From Aphrocallistes beatrix (Eukaryota; Porifera; Hexactinellida; Sceptrulophora; Aphrocallistidae), in the NCBI GenBank assembly GCA_963281255.1, contig OY725490.1:5208001-5272000 (forward strand): a stretch of 64,000 bases of DNA, written 5' to 3'. A program made the translations under genes and the position numbers. Positions 22,454 to 33,096 of the stretch are shown here, in pieces; the first letter of the stretch is position 1, and each line of letters opens with the position of its first letter. The notes beneath the pieces are model-generated. The model saw nothing but the letters and a program-made list of their open reading frames with translations. It had not been told where the DNA came from and did no database searches.

Positions 22454-23720
22454 CAGGGTGTGATTTGAGTTCTGTCCCCAATTTAGACTACCACCCATCC
22501 AAGCATAACCAGTGCATTAGTTATTAAACTAGTCATTTTTAAGTAAAATGACAATTTACTGTAAAGATCTAATTTAATTACACAAAATGGCTAGATTCTG
22601 AAATTTTATTTCCGATGAGGCAAGAAAGGTGTGGAATTATTGAATTATTTAAAACCAGTGAGACACATGCAGAAATAATGAAATTGTTTCCTGAATCGAG
22701 GCGAAAGTTTGTTTATCGTACTATTAAGAGGTACAAGGATACCGGAGGAGCTACAGACAAGGCAAGAAGTGGTAGTCCGCCTTCAATAAGGGCTCTTCAA
22801 CTCTAGAAGGCTGTGTGAAAGCTTATTTGTTGAAATGCGTTCTATTAGAAAAATGGCTCTAGAACTCAAAGTTTCTTAGATTAAAATCCAAAGTTATGAA
22901 AACCTAATTAGGGATGCGATGTTACAAAAGAAATAAAGTTCATTTCCTTAGTGAGCAGGTTAGAGAAGAGAGAACTTGGTGATATGTGGTCTGGAAAATA
23001 TTCTGTTTCAGATGAGAAGATTTTCACAATCCAAGATGTTCTTAATAGTCAAAATGACAGAATAATCTCACCCACGACATGTAGCAATAAAGAAATGCTC
23101 AGATATCTTCCACTAATGGAAAAGCCTCTCAGTGGTGGTTTGGGCCGGAATGTCCGCTAGTATACGGACACATCGGGTTTTGGTCCAGAGTGGGGTTAAA
23201 TTCAACGCTTATATCAACCGTGAGTTGATTTAAGAGCCAGTTGTGAAGAACCTAGGGCAAACAGTGTTTAATGGGAGGTTCTTCGTCTTCTAACAAGATG
23301 GAGCTCCCGTCCATACCGCAAATTCCACTCAATATTGGGTTCCCAGCAATATCCTGCGGTTTATTAGTGAAGACCAAAGGCCTCCCTACAGTCCAGACCT
23401 AAACCGCATGGATTATTCGATATGGTCCATTCTTAAAACAAATGCCTGTAGTAAATCTCACAAAAGTATGGAGTTTTGAAGATATCTTTGATAGCTGAAT
23501 GGGAGAATGTTCCCCAATAGGTCCCACGTGCAATCGTTTGGGGCTTAACCAGGCAGAATAAAAGCTGTAATTGGAAATAAAGGCGGATAAATTGAATAGC
23601 AATTCATAATTCGTATTACAACATGATCTCTATCTAGACGTGAATTTTCAATGATAAAAAGTGATTATTCGCAAAGTTATGGGTAATTATAAATGAGACA
23701 GAACTGAACAGAGCACCCTG
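22454..23720 (+). mobile_element. mariner-type element, degraded
   Basis: Ends are CAGGGTGTGATTTGAGTTCT and, inverted, CAGGGTGCTCTGTTCAGTTC, with TA on both sides (22452-22453, 23721-23722). Length 1267 bp is normal for mariner. Confidence 0.85.
22615..23560 (+). pseudogene. mariner transposase pseudogene
   Basis: It opens MRQERCGIIELFKTSET with the helix-turn-helix and ARSGSPPS linker up to 22806. The frame then breaks repeatedly. Recognisable later pieces are SDEKIFTIQDVLNSQNDRI (first Asp, ~23005), FQQDGAPVHTA (second Asp, ~23290) and YSPDLNRMDYSIW (third acidic position an Asp in mariner style, ~23395). Several stops and shifts make it dead. Confidence 0.8.
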
Positions 23721-23944
23721 TAATGGGCAAGCCAGGATAGCCCTTAAAATTTAGCAATCTAATCTCCGGTATATTACCTAATTATACAGGACAGTCGATA
23801 GCATATCATTTTCAGGTATGAATTTTTCATTTCTTGATTGCTATGATAGTTAATTAAGAAATTTCGCTTAGATCTTAGAACTTAATCGTAGTCATATCAT
23901 TTGACACCTCATGCCAATTTTCATATCCCTACGACGTGTCAATT

Positions 23945-24860
23945 CTAAAATCAATTCGGGCAAACACACACAAAAAAATCCTAGCGTTTTAATATATAAG
24001 ATTGACGCATTCCAAAGCGTTTTTGGTTCGCATTTCTAGTTTTTACGGCGTCTCAAAGTCGATTCTTTTCGATTTTCGCTAGCACATCCTAATGGTAGAC
24101 TCTTCTCCACTCTGTATATTATTTGGACCATACCATAGGAACAAATGCTTCCAAAATTGATTCATACATAGTCTATCATTTTTCTATCCCATAGGACCAA
24201 AAGAAAGTTAAAAGAACCAAATTCGTTAATTTTACAAGGATTTGAAAAGTGCCAAAAAAAGGCCGGTTTTTTTTGGAAATCAGCAATAAAATCAAGAAAG
24301 TTATAAGATATCGAAAATCGAGTGGTCCTAAGTTTATCGCACAATGATATTGAACAACTCTTGAAATTTTCAAACCTCTATCTCAAACCAATTTTGACTT
24401 TTCCATTTTAACAACGGTCAATTTGAAATTTTAAAGTCCCGAAATATAGAAATTTCAAGTTTAAAAGTTAAGACAATGTAAAATGAGTTATTAAGGATAA
24501 ATAAAAGCATTCACAGACATTATTCAACTTTATACTGATGATTTAGGTATATTCCAACTAAATTTGGAAAAAAATAGCAAAAGTACACTGAAAATCCACA
24601 AATTTCCTTGAGGACCCTAACCCCGAATCATAGCACTCTATATATTAAGACAATGGCAGTCACCAAAAAATTAGACTATAGATTGGTTAAATACTTCAAT
24701 ATCAATGATTTTGATATTGTAGATATTTCAATTTTACATTCTTTTAGGCATTCACCCACCCTGATAAACTAACTATTGTATCAGAACACCATAATTGAGA
24801 TATAATATTTAGTTTTTAATGAACATAATCGAATTAATTAATACTCAATAGACGCAAAAT
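23945..24860. repeat. TTAA-2 family fragment
   Basis: From ~24003 the sequence follows the TTAA-2 body (GCTAGCACATC, then CCAAAAGAAAGTT, then the AAGATATCGAAAATCGAGTG block) as in 39640-40280. Both termini are missing. Short open frames here are shadows shared with the other copies. Confidence 0.65.
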
Positions 24861-24868
24861 ATCAAAAG

Positions 24869-25569
24869 GGGTATCGGTCACTTCGTACCCAACACTCTTT
24901 CGTACCTTAATTATGACACTTTCGTACCCAATACACTATCGTACCCAATACACTTTCGTACCCAATACACTTTCGTACCCAATACACTTTCGTACCCAAT
25001 ACTCTTTCGTACCCAATACTCTTTCGCACCCAATACTCTTTCAGATTTGTGTTTTTATAAAAACGAAATTGTGTTTTTATAAATACGAAATTGTGTTTTT
25101 ATAAATACGAAATTGTGTTTTTATAAAAACGAAATTGTGTTTTTATAAATACGAAATTGTGTTTTTATAAATACGAAATTGTGTTTTTATAAAAACGAAA
25201 TTGTGTTTTTATAAATACGAAATTGTGTTTTTATAAATACGAAATTGTGTTTTTATAAAAACGAAATTGTGTTTTTATAAATACGAAATTGTGTTTTTAT
25301 AAATACGAAATTGTGTTTTTATAAATACGAAATTGTGTTTTTATAAATACGAAATTGTGTTAGGTACGAAATTGTATTAGGTACGAAATTGTGTTAGGTA
25401 CGAAATTGTATTAGGTACGAAATTGTGTTAGGTACGAAATTGTGTTAGGTACGAAATTGTAATGAGTACGAAATTGTATTAGGTACGAAATTGTGTTAGG
25501 TACGAAATTGCAATTAAGTACGAAATGGAAAGAGTACGAAATGGTTTAGGTGCGAAATGACTTGTATTC
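24869..25569. mobile_element. Iterated-terminus MITE (Mutator-like), 701 bp
   Basis: Left end GGGTATCGGTCACTTCGTAC, then ~8 copies of a 17-bp unit (TTCGTACCCAATACACT). In the centre are ~15 copies of a 22-bp unit around TTTTTATAAATACGAAATTG. On the right are ~9 copies of the inverted 17-bp unit (GTGTTAGGTACGAAATT), ending GGTGCGAAATGACTTGTATT. It is flanked by an 8-bp direct repeat ATCAAAAG (24861-24868, 25570-25577). No coding capacity. The 28677-29061 element has the same plan. Confidence 0.75.
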
Positions 25570-25599
25570 ATCAAAAGAATAGTTAATCACAATAATGAG

Positions 25600-25725
25600 A
25601 TTTGAGAGACTGACTTGACTTAGCTTGAGGGACAGACTTGACTTAGCTTGAGAGATAGACTTGACTTAGCTTGAGGGACATATTTGACTTAGCTTGAGAG
25701 ACAGACTTGACTTGAGACCTGAAAC
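25600..25725. repeat. ~24-bp tandem repeat
   Basis: About five copies of a unit like ACTTGACTTAGCTTGAGRGA. It is non-coding. Confidence 0.85.
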
Positions 25726-25999
25726 TTGAGGCGTCATATAGGAACAATATACTTCTACAAGTAATAAGGAACAATCACACTCCGGCCTTTCAATAAGATA
25801 TAGTCACACATTCCGGACTTCAACAGCCTGTGAAGTCGACAAAATAAACAAAATATATTAAATTACTTCTCGAATTTAGCAAGTTTACTATTCTCTTGTT
25901 TCAATACTAGCGCATTATATACTCTATAGGTCTTAACTTTATTAGAAGTGTACAATGTTCTAGTCCCATAGTAGTACATGCCAAATAAATAATATTAGT

Positions 26000-26640
26000 A
26001 CGGGAAGAGCCAGAATAAAAGTTTTAAGTTTCTGTTGAGGGTGCAGATACATCGTAGTTAAACTATTCTTCACTACCAAATTCACATTGATTCTAAACAT
26101 CATTGATGAATTTCAAGAACTCAACAGTTTGGTTCTTTTTGGGTCTACAATGTTCTTTTTCATGATATAAGCTAACAGTCCGGCTAAAGTTGACTAATGG
26201 AAAACCGTGAGGGCTAAAACTACATTTTGCCTTTCAAGCTGATAGTTAGCAGGCTTTCGATGTTAATTTGGAGCACGTTTAGATAAATTGTACTTATCCG
26301 AAATAAAAGAGGTACTTATGCCCACGTGTTTGTAGCAACGAGGATTGCATTCACTAAATTTGGGAAAGGCAAACACTTTTTCCTAGTCTTTTAAATTAAG
26401 TCAATTGTTTCTACCCAACTTTGAATATGTAAATGCATGATTCTAAACTAACTACATTCCTTAAGAAATACTAACTCACTCTTGGAATCTTGTTGTTTTG
26501 GTAGTATTCACAGGTTTTGGACTGGCTCGATACCATTTTCATGAAGAGCACCATCTTTTGGGAAATTGAAAAACTTCATGAAGTGTTCTACTCCTCTGTA
26601 GTTGGCAGTAAAGACAGGCGCGACACAAGACATCGTCTAA
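26000..26640 (-). pseudogene. P-element/THAP9-like transposase fragment
   Basis: Minus-strand translation of ~26310-26150 gives LSKRAPN, then ERQNVVLALTVFH and LAGLLAY, matching piece by piece the corresponding part of the P-like gene at 34130-33930 (ERQNVSFALKIYH-like, TGLLAWK). Two stops interrupt it. A further fragment at ~26610-26520 (VEHFMKFFNFPKDGALHENG) may be its continuation. The rest of the gene is missing. Confidence 0.5.
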
Positions 26641-26784
26641 AAAATAATTTATGCAATTAGAGTTGTCAAGTGAGGTATTATAAATGAGTAATAGAAATAT
26701 TATGCAGCAAAACAATACGTCAGTATAATACACTAGTGCTGTATGTGAAATAAATATAAATATTGTATTCACAAAATATTAACA

Positions 26785-27530
26785 AGCTCGCTTAGCTTGC
26801 TCGTGCTGCGCGGCTGGCGGACACTTTGTGTCCGCCAGAGGCGCCCTTTTGGCGCCTGGGGTCACATAAATTAATTATAAGGGAGGCAACATCTCTAAAT
26901 ACGTCTGTCCTACTGTTATAATCGATATCGACGAAAAAATAACCAAATATGTCAATTTTAAAAATTTTGATGCGTATTAATGACGTCATAACAGAGTGAT
27001 GAGTCATCATTTTTTAATTATAGTTGTATCACATGTGAATAATATCAATATACACATTCTATTAAAGTAGCCAAAAGATCAACACATGCCAAGTTGTGCT
27101 TGGCAGTTTCTTCAATCATCGTTACAGTCAGGCCCAGAAAGCTGATTTTTTACATGTGGGAGTTTTTTGGCTATGGCTCCAATAAGTTCTGAGCTCAGAC
27201 GAAAATGCCAACTCATCATGGAATTATGACGTCATTGTCACCTTATTATAATGATAAATTTCAGTTTTTCGAACGTGACTGAGCCGTTTTAAGTGGTGGA
27301 AGGCTGATATTTTAATGGGATGTGTATATTAATATACTTCACATATGATGTAACTATCATCAAAAAATGATGACTCATCACTCTGTGATGACGTGATCAT
27401 TATGCATCAAAAATTTTAAAAATTGACAAATTTGAAGATTTTTCGTGCGTTATCGATTATAATATTAGCACAGACGTATTTAGAGATGTTATCCCCTTAT
27501 AATTAACCAATGTGACCCCAGTCGATAATT
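26785..27530. repeat. Two hairpin-head repeats joined tail to tail
   Basis: The plus-oriented copy starts at 26785 with its GC-rich head and hairpin (GCGGACAC...GTGTCCGCC at ~26815) and runs to ~27110. An inverted, head-less copy runs on to ~27530. Each half has CRE-like (TGACGTCA) and AP-1 (TGAGTCA, e.g. 27000-27006) sites. Confidence 0.65.
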
Positions 27531-27539
27531 ATTCAATGA

Positions 27540-29250
27540 ATCATAAATATACCAATATTAAAAGTTGAGAACTAAGAATTTTGCCTCATATTTATAGAGA
27601 CAGAGATATCTCTTTTTGGATCATAAATGAGGAGTTTTGAACGAATCTGGGAGTTCCAAGGCCAGAAATTCCAAAGTAATTATGAATTGTGCTCCAATTC
27701 TTCTACACACATTATTAACGTCAATTATATTCATTATTTAGCATAATCCACATTTGAACACATATTTCATTATTAGATTCGCCATTTTCTAATATCTTCA
27801 AAGTTCTCCATAGGATTTGTATTACAATAATTCAAAGATAAGTCGAGAAATATTCATTTTTTGCCAAAGGGATGTTTGAGGAACCAATATATCATATATT
27901 GTCTATATCCTTCATTTAAGGATACAGCCCTCGAAAAACTTTGCCTGGCGTAAAAACTTCAAAATCTTTTATTGTTAATTTCAATGTATTACTGAGCGGT
28001 CTACCATCTGATAGTATTAGTTGGACGGTTTTATATTGATTTTTATGAGTTAACCTCCTAAAGTTCAGCGTTACGAAAAATTAAAAATTATTAGAGGTTT
28101 TTGACGCATTCACCAATTAGTTTTCAACTTATTTGATATTTTTTTAAAGGTATGGACCTTAACATTGTTTTGGGCCCTTTGGAGATTATATAACACAAAT
28201 ATTTAGAAGAATGGCCAAATAAAATCCAAACAAAATAACTCTATAAGGGAGTTAATTTATATAAAGCTCGGTAAATCGCCTGTTTGATATCTGATATATA
28301 GCGATCACTGGATCATAAATAAAATTCTGATCGTTTAAAAAAAAATTTGTTCGTGAGATATCGCTTATTATGGGTAAAGTTCAGGCATAATATATCGCAA
28401 TGGTCCCGAAAGAGGCCGATGTCATATCTTAAAGACTATTGAAGATATATAATCTATTATACTCTTAAATAAAAGGATATTTGCGAAAATATATAGGTTC
28501 CTCAAACATCCCTTTGTCAAAAAATAAATATTTCTCGACTTATCATTGATTTGATTGTAATACAAATTCTATGGAGAATTTTAAATATATTATAAAATGG
28601 CGAATCTAATCATTAAATATGTATCCAAATGTGGCTATTATGCTAAATAATGAATACAATTGTCGTTAATAATGTGGGTAATCGGACACTTCGTATACGG
28701 ACATTTCGTATATGGACATTTCGTATACGGATATTTCGTATAATGCTGCCAAAAGAGCGGAAATGTAGGTATTTTGTGCAAGAAACGTTGTAAGAGCAAA
28801 GTGAAAGTGAGCATTTTCAGTTGTGAACACTGTGAAATGGGCAGTGAATTTGGGCATTTTGTCTGGCGTGTGGGGGGGTCGAGTGACATTCGATTCTATT
28901 TAGACTAATTGTCCACTGTACGAAATTTCCGTATACGAAATGTCCATTATACGAAATGTCCATTATACGAAATGTCCGTTATGCGAAATGTCCGTTATTC
29001 GAAATGTCCGTATACGAATTGTCCGTATACGAAATGTCCGTATACGAAATGTCCGCCAATCAATAATGTGTACAGAAAAAGTGGAGAAATTTTGATAATT
29101 ATTTTGAAAGTTCTGGCCTTGGACCTCCCAGGTCCGGTCAAAAAAACCCATTTAGGATCCAAAAAGAGATAGCTCTCTATTTCTGTAAATATCAGCCCAA
29201 ATTCTTAGCTCTCAATTCCTAAAATACTTTTATGAGGGTACATATATGAT
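27540..29250. repeat. Two inverted TTAA-2 fragments with a guest MITE
   Basis: Bases 27540-27917 follow the family in one direction and stop at a TTAA. From 27915 (TTAAGGATACAGCCC) a second copy runs in the opposite sense to ~29250. It is interrupted by the MITE 28677-29061, whose 9-bp duplication AATAATGTG marks the site. Confidence 0.65.
28677..29061. mobile_element. Iterated-terminus MITE (Mutator-like), 385 bp
   Basis: Ends are GGTAATCGGACACTTCGTAT and, inverted, GATTGGCGGACATTTCGTAT. Both termini consist of 3-6 copies of a 15-bp unit CGGACATTTCGTATA. It is flanked by a 9-bp direct repeat AATAATGTG (28668-28676, 29062-29070). Long target duplications of 8-9 bp suit Mutator-like elements. 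Confidence 0.75.
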
Positions 29251-29291
29251 TCATCCTTACTATTAAAACTCGATTATTGTATATTTATATA

Positions 29292-29666
29292 CAGTCGAAC
29301 CTGCTATAACGGCCACCCTATATAACGGTCACCTGTCTATAGCGGTCACCAATGAACAGTCCCGTCCGAAATTCCATAATATTGAACCTGTGTATAGCGG
29401 TCACCTGCTCAACGCGGCCAGCGGCCACCCGTTTGCAGGCCCTTACTGAATCTAAAACTGTGTATAACGGCCATAACCTTCATCACCTTTTATGTGTTTT
29501 TTAATAATTATTTTAAGAAATTGGATTTCTAAAAACTTGATATTTATTGCACTACGTTGATACCTTTTGAGGATTAAGACAATCACCTGTATAGTATAAC
29601 GGTCACCTGTGTATAACGGCCAATTTTGTCCAGTCCCTTGGGTGGCCGTTATATACAGGTTCCATG
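29292..29666. mobile_element. pogo-type MITE
   Basis: Left end CAGTCGAACCTGCTATAACG, right end (inverted) CATGGAACCTGTATATAACG, TA flanks. The interior repeats ATAACGGTCACC-like units. It is non-coding. Confidence 0.75.
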
Positions 29667-29689
29667 TATATATATATATATCTCTGTAA

Positions 29690-30165
29690 CGAATTGATTG
29701 AAGAAACTGCCTGGCGCAGAAGGCTGATTTTTGGCATGTGGGAGTTTTTTGGCTATGGCTCCAGTAAGTTCTGAGTTCAGAGCAAAATGTCGACTCATCA
29801 TGGAATTATGACGTCATTGTCACATTTTAAAAGTTAAGCAACACAGTTATTCGAGTATAACTCAGCCATTATAGGAGATAGAAGACTGAAATTTTAATAG
29901 AATGTGTATATCAATATATCTCTCATATGATGCAACTATCGAGAAAAAATGATGACTCATCACTCTGTTATGACGTCATCATTACGCATCAAAATTTTGA
30001 AATTTGACAAATTTTTGTGATTTTTCTTGCGATATCGATTATAACAGTAGGACAGACGTATTTAGAGATGTTATCTCCCGTATAATAAACCAATGTGACC
30101 CCAGGCGACCGAAGGTAGTGTTCTCCAGCCGCACAGCGCAAGCAAGCGAAGCGCGCTTGTATATA
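29690..30165 (-). repeat. CRE/AP-1 hairpin-head repeat
   Basis: Tail first (CTGTAACGAATTGATTGAAG), head at the right end (AAGCGAAGCGCGCTTGTA). The usual hairpin before the head is partly deleted. CRE sites at ~29811 and ~29970. Confidence 0.75.
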
Positions 30166-30221
30166 TATATGAATAAATAAATCGTTACTATTAAAACACT
30201 CGATCGATGTGTATATATGTA

Positions 30222-30745
30222 GTACAAGCGCGTTCGCTTGCCTCCGCTGTGAGGCTGGCGGACACTTTGTGTCCGCCAGAGGCTCACTTCGGTCGCCTGA
30301 GACCACATTGTTTAATCATAAGGGAGATAGGATCTCTAAATTTGTCCATCTTATGTTAAAATCGATATCACTCGAAAAATCACCAAATATGTTAATTTTA
30401 AAAATTTTGATGTGTAATGATGACGTCATAACAGAGTGATGAGCCACCATTTCTTGATGACTTATCACTCTAAATAATAGTTGCATCATATGTGAGGTAT
30501 ATTAAAATTTAAAATTTTAAAATTTCAGCCTTCTATCTCCTATAATGGCTGAGTTATGCTCGAATAACTGTATTGCTTAAATTTTTAAAATGTGACGATG
30601 ACGTCATAATTCCATGATGAGTCGACATTTTCATCTGAGCTGAGAACTTTGTGGAGCCATAGCTAAAAGACTCCCTCATGCCAAAAATCAGCTTTCTATG
30701 CCTGGTAGTTTTTTCAATCATTCCGTTACAGATATATAGATATAT
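30222..30745 (+). repeat. CRE/AP-1 hairpin-head repeat (reference copy)
   Basis: A ~520-bp dispersed repeat, about nine copies in the window. Order: GC-rich head (CAAGCGCGTTCGCTTGCCTC); a perfect hairpin GCGGACAC-TTT-GTGTCCGC; an AT-rich body with TGACGTCA (30421-30428) next to TGATGAG; a conserved middle (CAGCCTTCTATCTCCTATAA); a second TGACGTCA (30599-30606) with GATGAGTCGAC; and a tail CAATCATTCCGTTACAG followed by TA-rich sequence. There is no ORF. The class is unknown: neither TIRs, a poly-A tail nor tRNA boxes are apparent. A hairpin near one end recalls Helitron-like elements, but the expected CTRR end was not found. Confidence 0.7.
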
Positions 30746-30750
30746 ATATA

Positions 30751-31754
30751 CATAGGGCATTTCTAAAGTTCTCGTCCCAAATCTGTATTTCAAATGAGAG
30801 TGAAAATAGGATATTTTCAATTTGTCCATTGTATTCATTATGGGATCAGCTTCCAATTTATATATTGGTTTATTTTAAAAGGACAATTATTGTGGTTCCT
30901 ACACTACCTGGCCAAAAGTATTGGAACACATTATGTGTGCCACTTTTGCCAAAGTGGCACAACCCATTGAACGCAATATTAAACAAGTGTAAACATTATG
31001 GTATCAAAAGAAACTGTCCCTCCGACCTTTTCAAATAAACTTTTGTTGATTTCATTCAATGGGCCCGTTTCCCTGCCACATGTGCCACTTATGGCATAAG
31101 GTGGCACACATTAGAATGTGTTCCAATACTTTTGGCCAGGTAGTGTATATTAGATTTTTATGCATCGGTTTAAGGTAGTGTCGAAAAGTTGGAATCTTCC
31201 CATTGAAAATGGCTTAAAACAAAATTTGGAGAATAAATGTTGTGAAAATCGTAGAATAAGGTCATTAAAAGGTTATGAACCAATGTGAAAAAGTAATCGG
31301 GAGGTGTTCAATAGTATTGCTAGTGTTGAAAAAATATCATGCCACTTTTAGTGGATTTTTTGTCAATTTTCGCCACTCAAAAAGTGGGACAAAAATGGTA
31401 CTAAACCACTTCAAATCACAATTATTCCCTCAGCCTCAAACTATAATACTTCAGAGAATTCAATCTATATGTTATTTGATGCGTAGAATTGGATGGCGGG
31501 ATCAGTATTAATATAAATCTGCTCAGAACTGAAATATATCAAAGGGAACACCAAAAATCACGTTCAAAGGCAGTGCCCTAAACCGATGCACAAAAATCTA
31601 ATATTGGAACCACAATAATTGTCCTCTTAAAATAAACCAATATACAAGTTGGAAGCTGATCCCTTAAGGAATACAATGGACAAATCGAAAATATCCTATT
31701 TTCACTCTCATTTGAGATACAGATTTGCGACGAGAACTTTTGGAATGCCCAATG
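30751..31754. mobile_element. Long-TIR DNA element (mariner-like MITE) with a nested MITE
   Basis: The first ~150 bases (CATAGGGCATTTCTAAAGTT...) are inverted at the end (...AACTTTTGGAATGCCCAATG). TA flanks the right end. The nested Tc1 MITE lies at 30902-31144. No transposase is visible in the remainder. Confidence 0.7.
30902..31144. mobile_element. Tc1-related MITE, 243 bp
   Basis: Ends CACTACCTGGCCAAAAGTAT at both termini (inverted), flanked by TA. It also contains an internal inverted pair TGTGCCAC. Confidence 0.85.
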
Positions 31755-31799
31755 TATATACACAAACAGACATTAATCGAGTTTTAATAGTAAGGATGT

Positions 31800-32371
31800 A
31801 AATATCGTCATTGACAACTTATAGCAGTACTTAACTTCAAAATATGGTATATCCAAATTTTTCACCATCAAAAGTGTAAAAAACTGTTCATTGATGACTC
31901 GCCTCCCAAAATGACCACATTCGATGGTATCCGCTGGAATCCCAGATCAATAACTTCTTTGAACCATGTTAGATCTTCATTTAATGCTAAATTCGTGCTC
32001 AGCACTAAATTTCCAGCAATTTGGTATATAATATTGACCATATTTGGAGAACTTTTTGAATTTCTCCAAATGTGTCCAATATATATATCACATTGCAGGA
32101 AATTTAGTGCTGAGGACGAATTTAGCATTAAAATGATGATCTGTCATGGTTCAATAAAGTTATGGATATGAGACATTTCGGTTCAAAAATGTGCCCTTTT
32201 TTGGGCGACACCAGGTGGTACAAGTGGCTCTAAGTGGCGAAATATTAGCATTGAAATTCTAAAAATCGAAATTAATGTTTAGAACCCCTTTAGGGATCTA
32301 AAAATGATTAAAAAAGTATTTTGGCAATTTTTTGCTAAAAAACAAATGCCCATAGGACAGGCCAACCTTAA
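31800..32371. repeat. TTAA-1 fragment, right part
   Basis: It follows 35170-35802 closely and ends in GGCCAACCTTAA, running directly into a TTAA-2 fragment. The left half is missing. Confidence 0.7.
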
Positions 32372-32562
32372 GATGTGCTAGCAACAAACGAAAAAAACAG
32401 ACTTTGAGAACTGTATTTCAAAAACTAGAAATGAGAATCAAAAACGGTTTAGAATGTGCAAGTATTTCTAGACGGAGATACGTGCCCACGCTTAACATCT
32501 CTTATAGCTCTACTTTCATCGTATGGTGTAAGTCAAATCATATGATTTTTCGCGGGCGCTAT
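32372..32562. repeat. TTAA-2 terminal fragment
   Basis: Reverse-oriented terminal ~190 bp (ATGTGCTAGC... to GGCGCTATCCTTAA). Confidence 0.7.
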
Positions 32563-33093
32563 CCTTAAGTAGCTTAATTTCCAGGACGGGACCAAAATAC
32601 CTAATCATAGCATTCTATATACTAAGGCAATGACACTCTATTCAAAATCTGGGCCATGGATGGTAATTACCCTGGGTTTTCAAAAAATCATGTATTGTTA
32701 TATTGCCTTTCATTACTATTCTAAAGTACTCTAATGTAACATTTGATTGATTTTAATGATTTCAGACCACCCGATCCAGTTAAAATTAACGTATTATTAT
32801 CCTTTAAAGGTAAAATCACAATCAATACACTGCTAGATATAAATAAATAAATAAATAAATAAAAAATAGATAAAATATGCAAATTCATTTATAATTTAAC
32901 TAGACTAGATTCTTCATCCTTCTCTCTCTCTCTCTCTCTCTCTCCCCGATAGGATGATATTAGACCAGGTTAAGCACAATTTACTCAATATATCACAATT
33001 CTAGATACCACAGGAACACCAATCTTTCCAGATATCACTATATCTTCAATAATTTTCTTAGAAATACATACCAACAAGAGATGTTCCAAAATA
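32563..33093. other. Repeat debris and microsatellites
   Basis: The first ~100 bases resemble the 24590-24690 part of a TTAA-2 fragment. A (AAAT)n tract lies at ~32847-32872 and a (TC)n tract at ~32917-32943. No gene is seen. Confidence 0.6.
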
Positions 33094-33096
33094 GAA

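Noticed and set aside
21138..25500. Regular tandem arrays considered as CRISPR.
   Set aside because: Units are contiguous without unique spacers, and the DNA is eukaryotic.
30222..30310. GC-rich head of the dispersed repeat considered as a tRNA-derived SINE head.
   Set aside because: No A-box/B-box pair or cloverleaf was found, and there is no terminal simple tail typical of a SINE.
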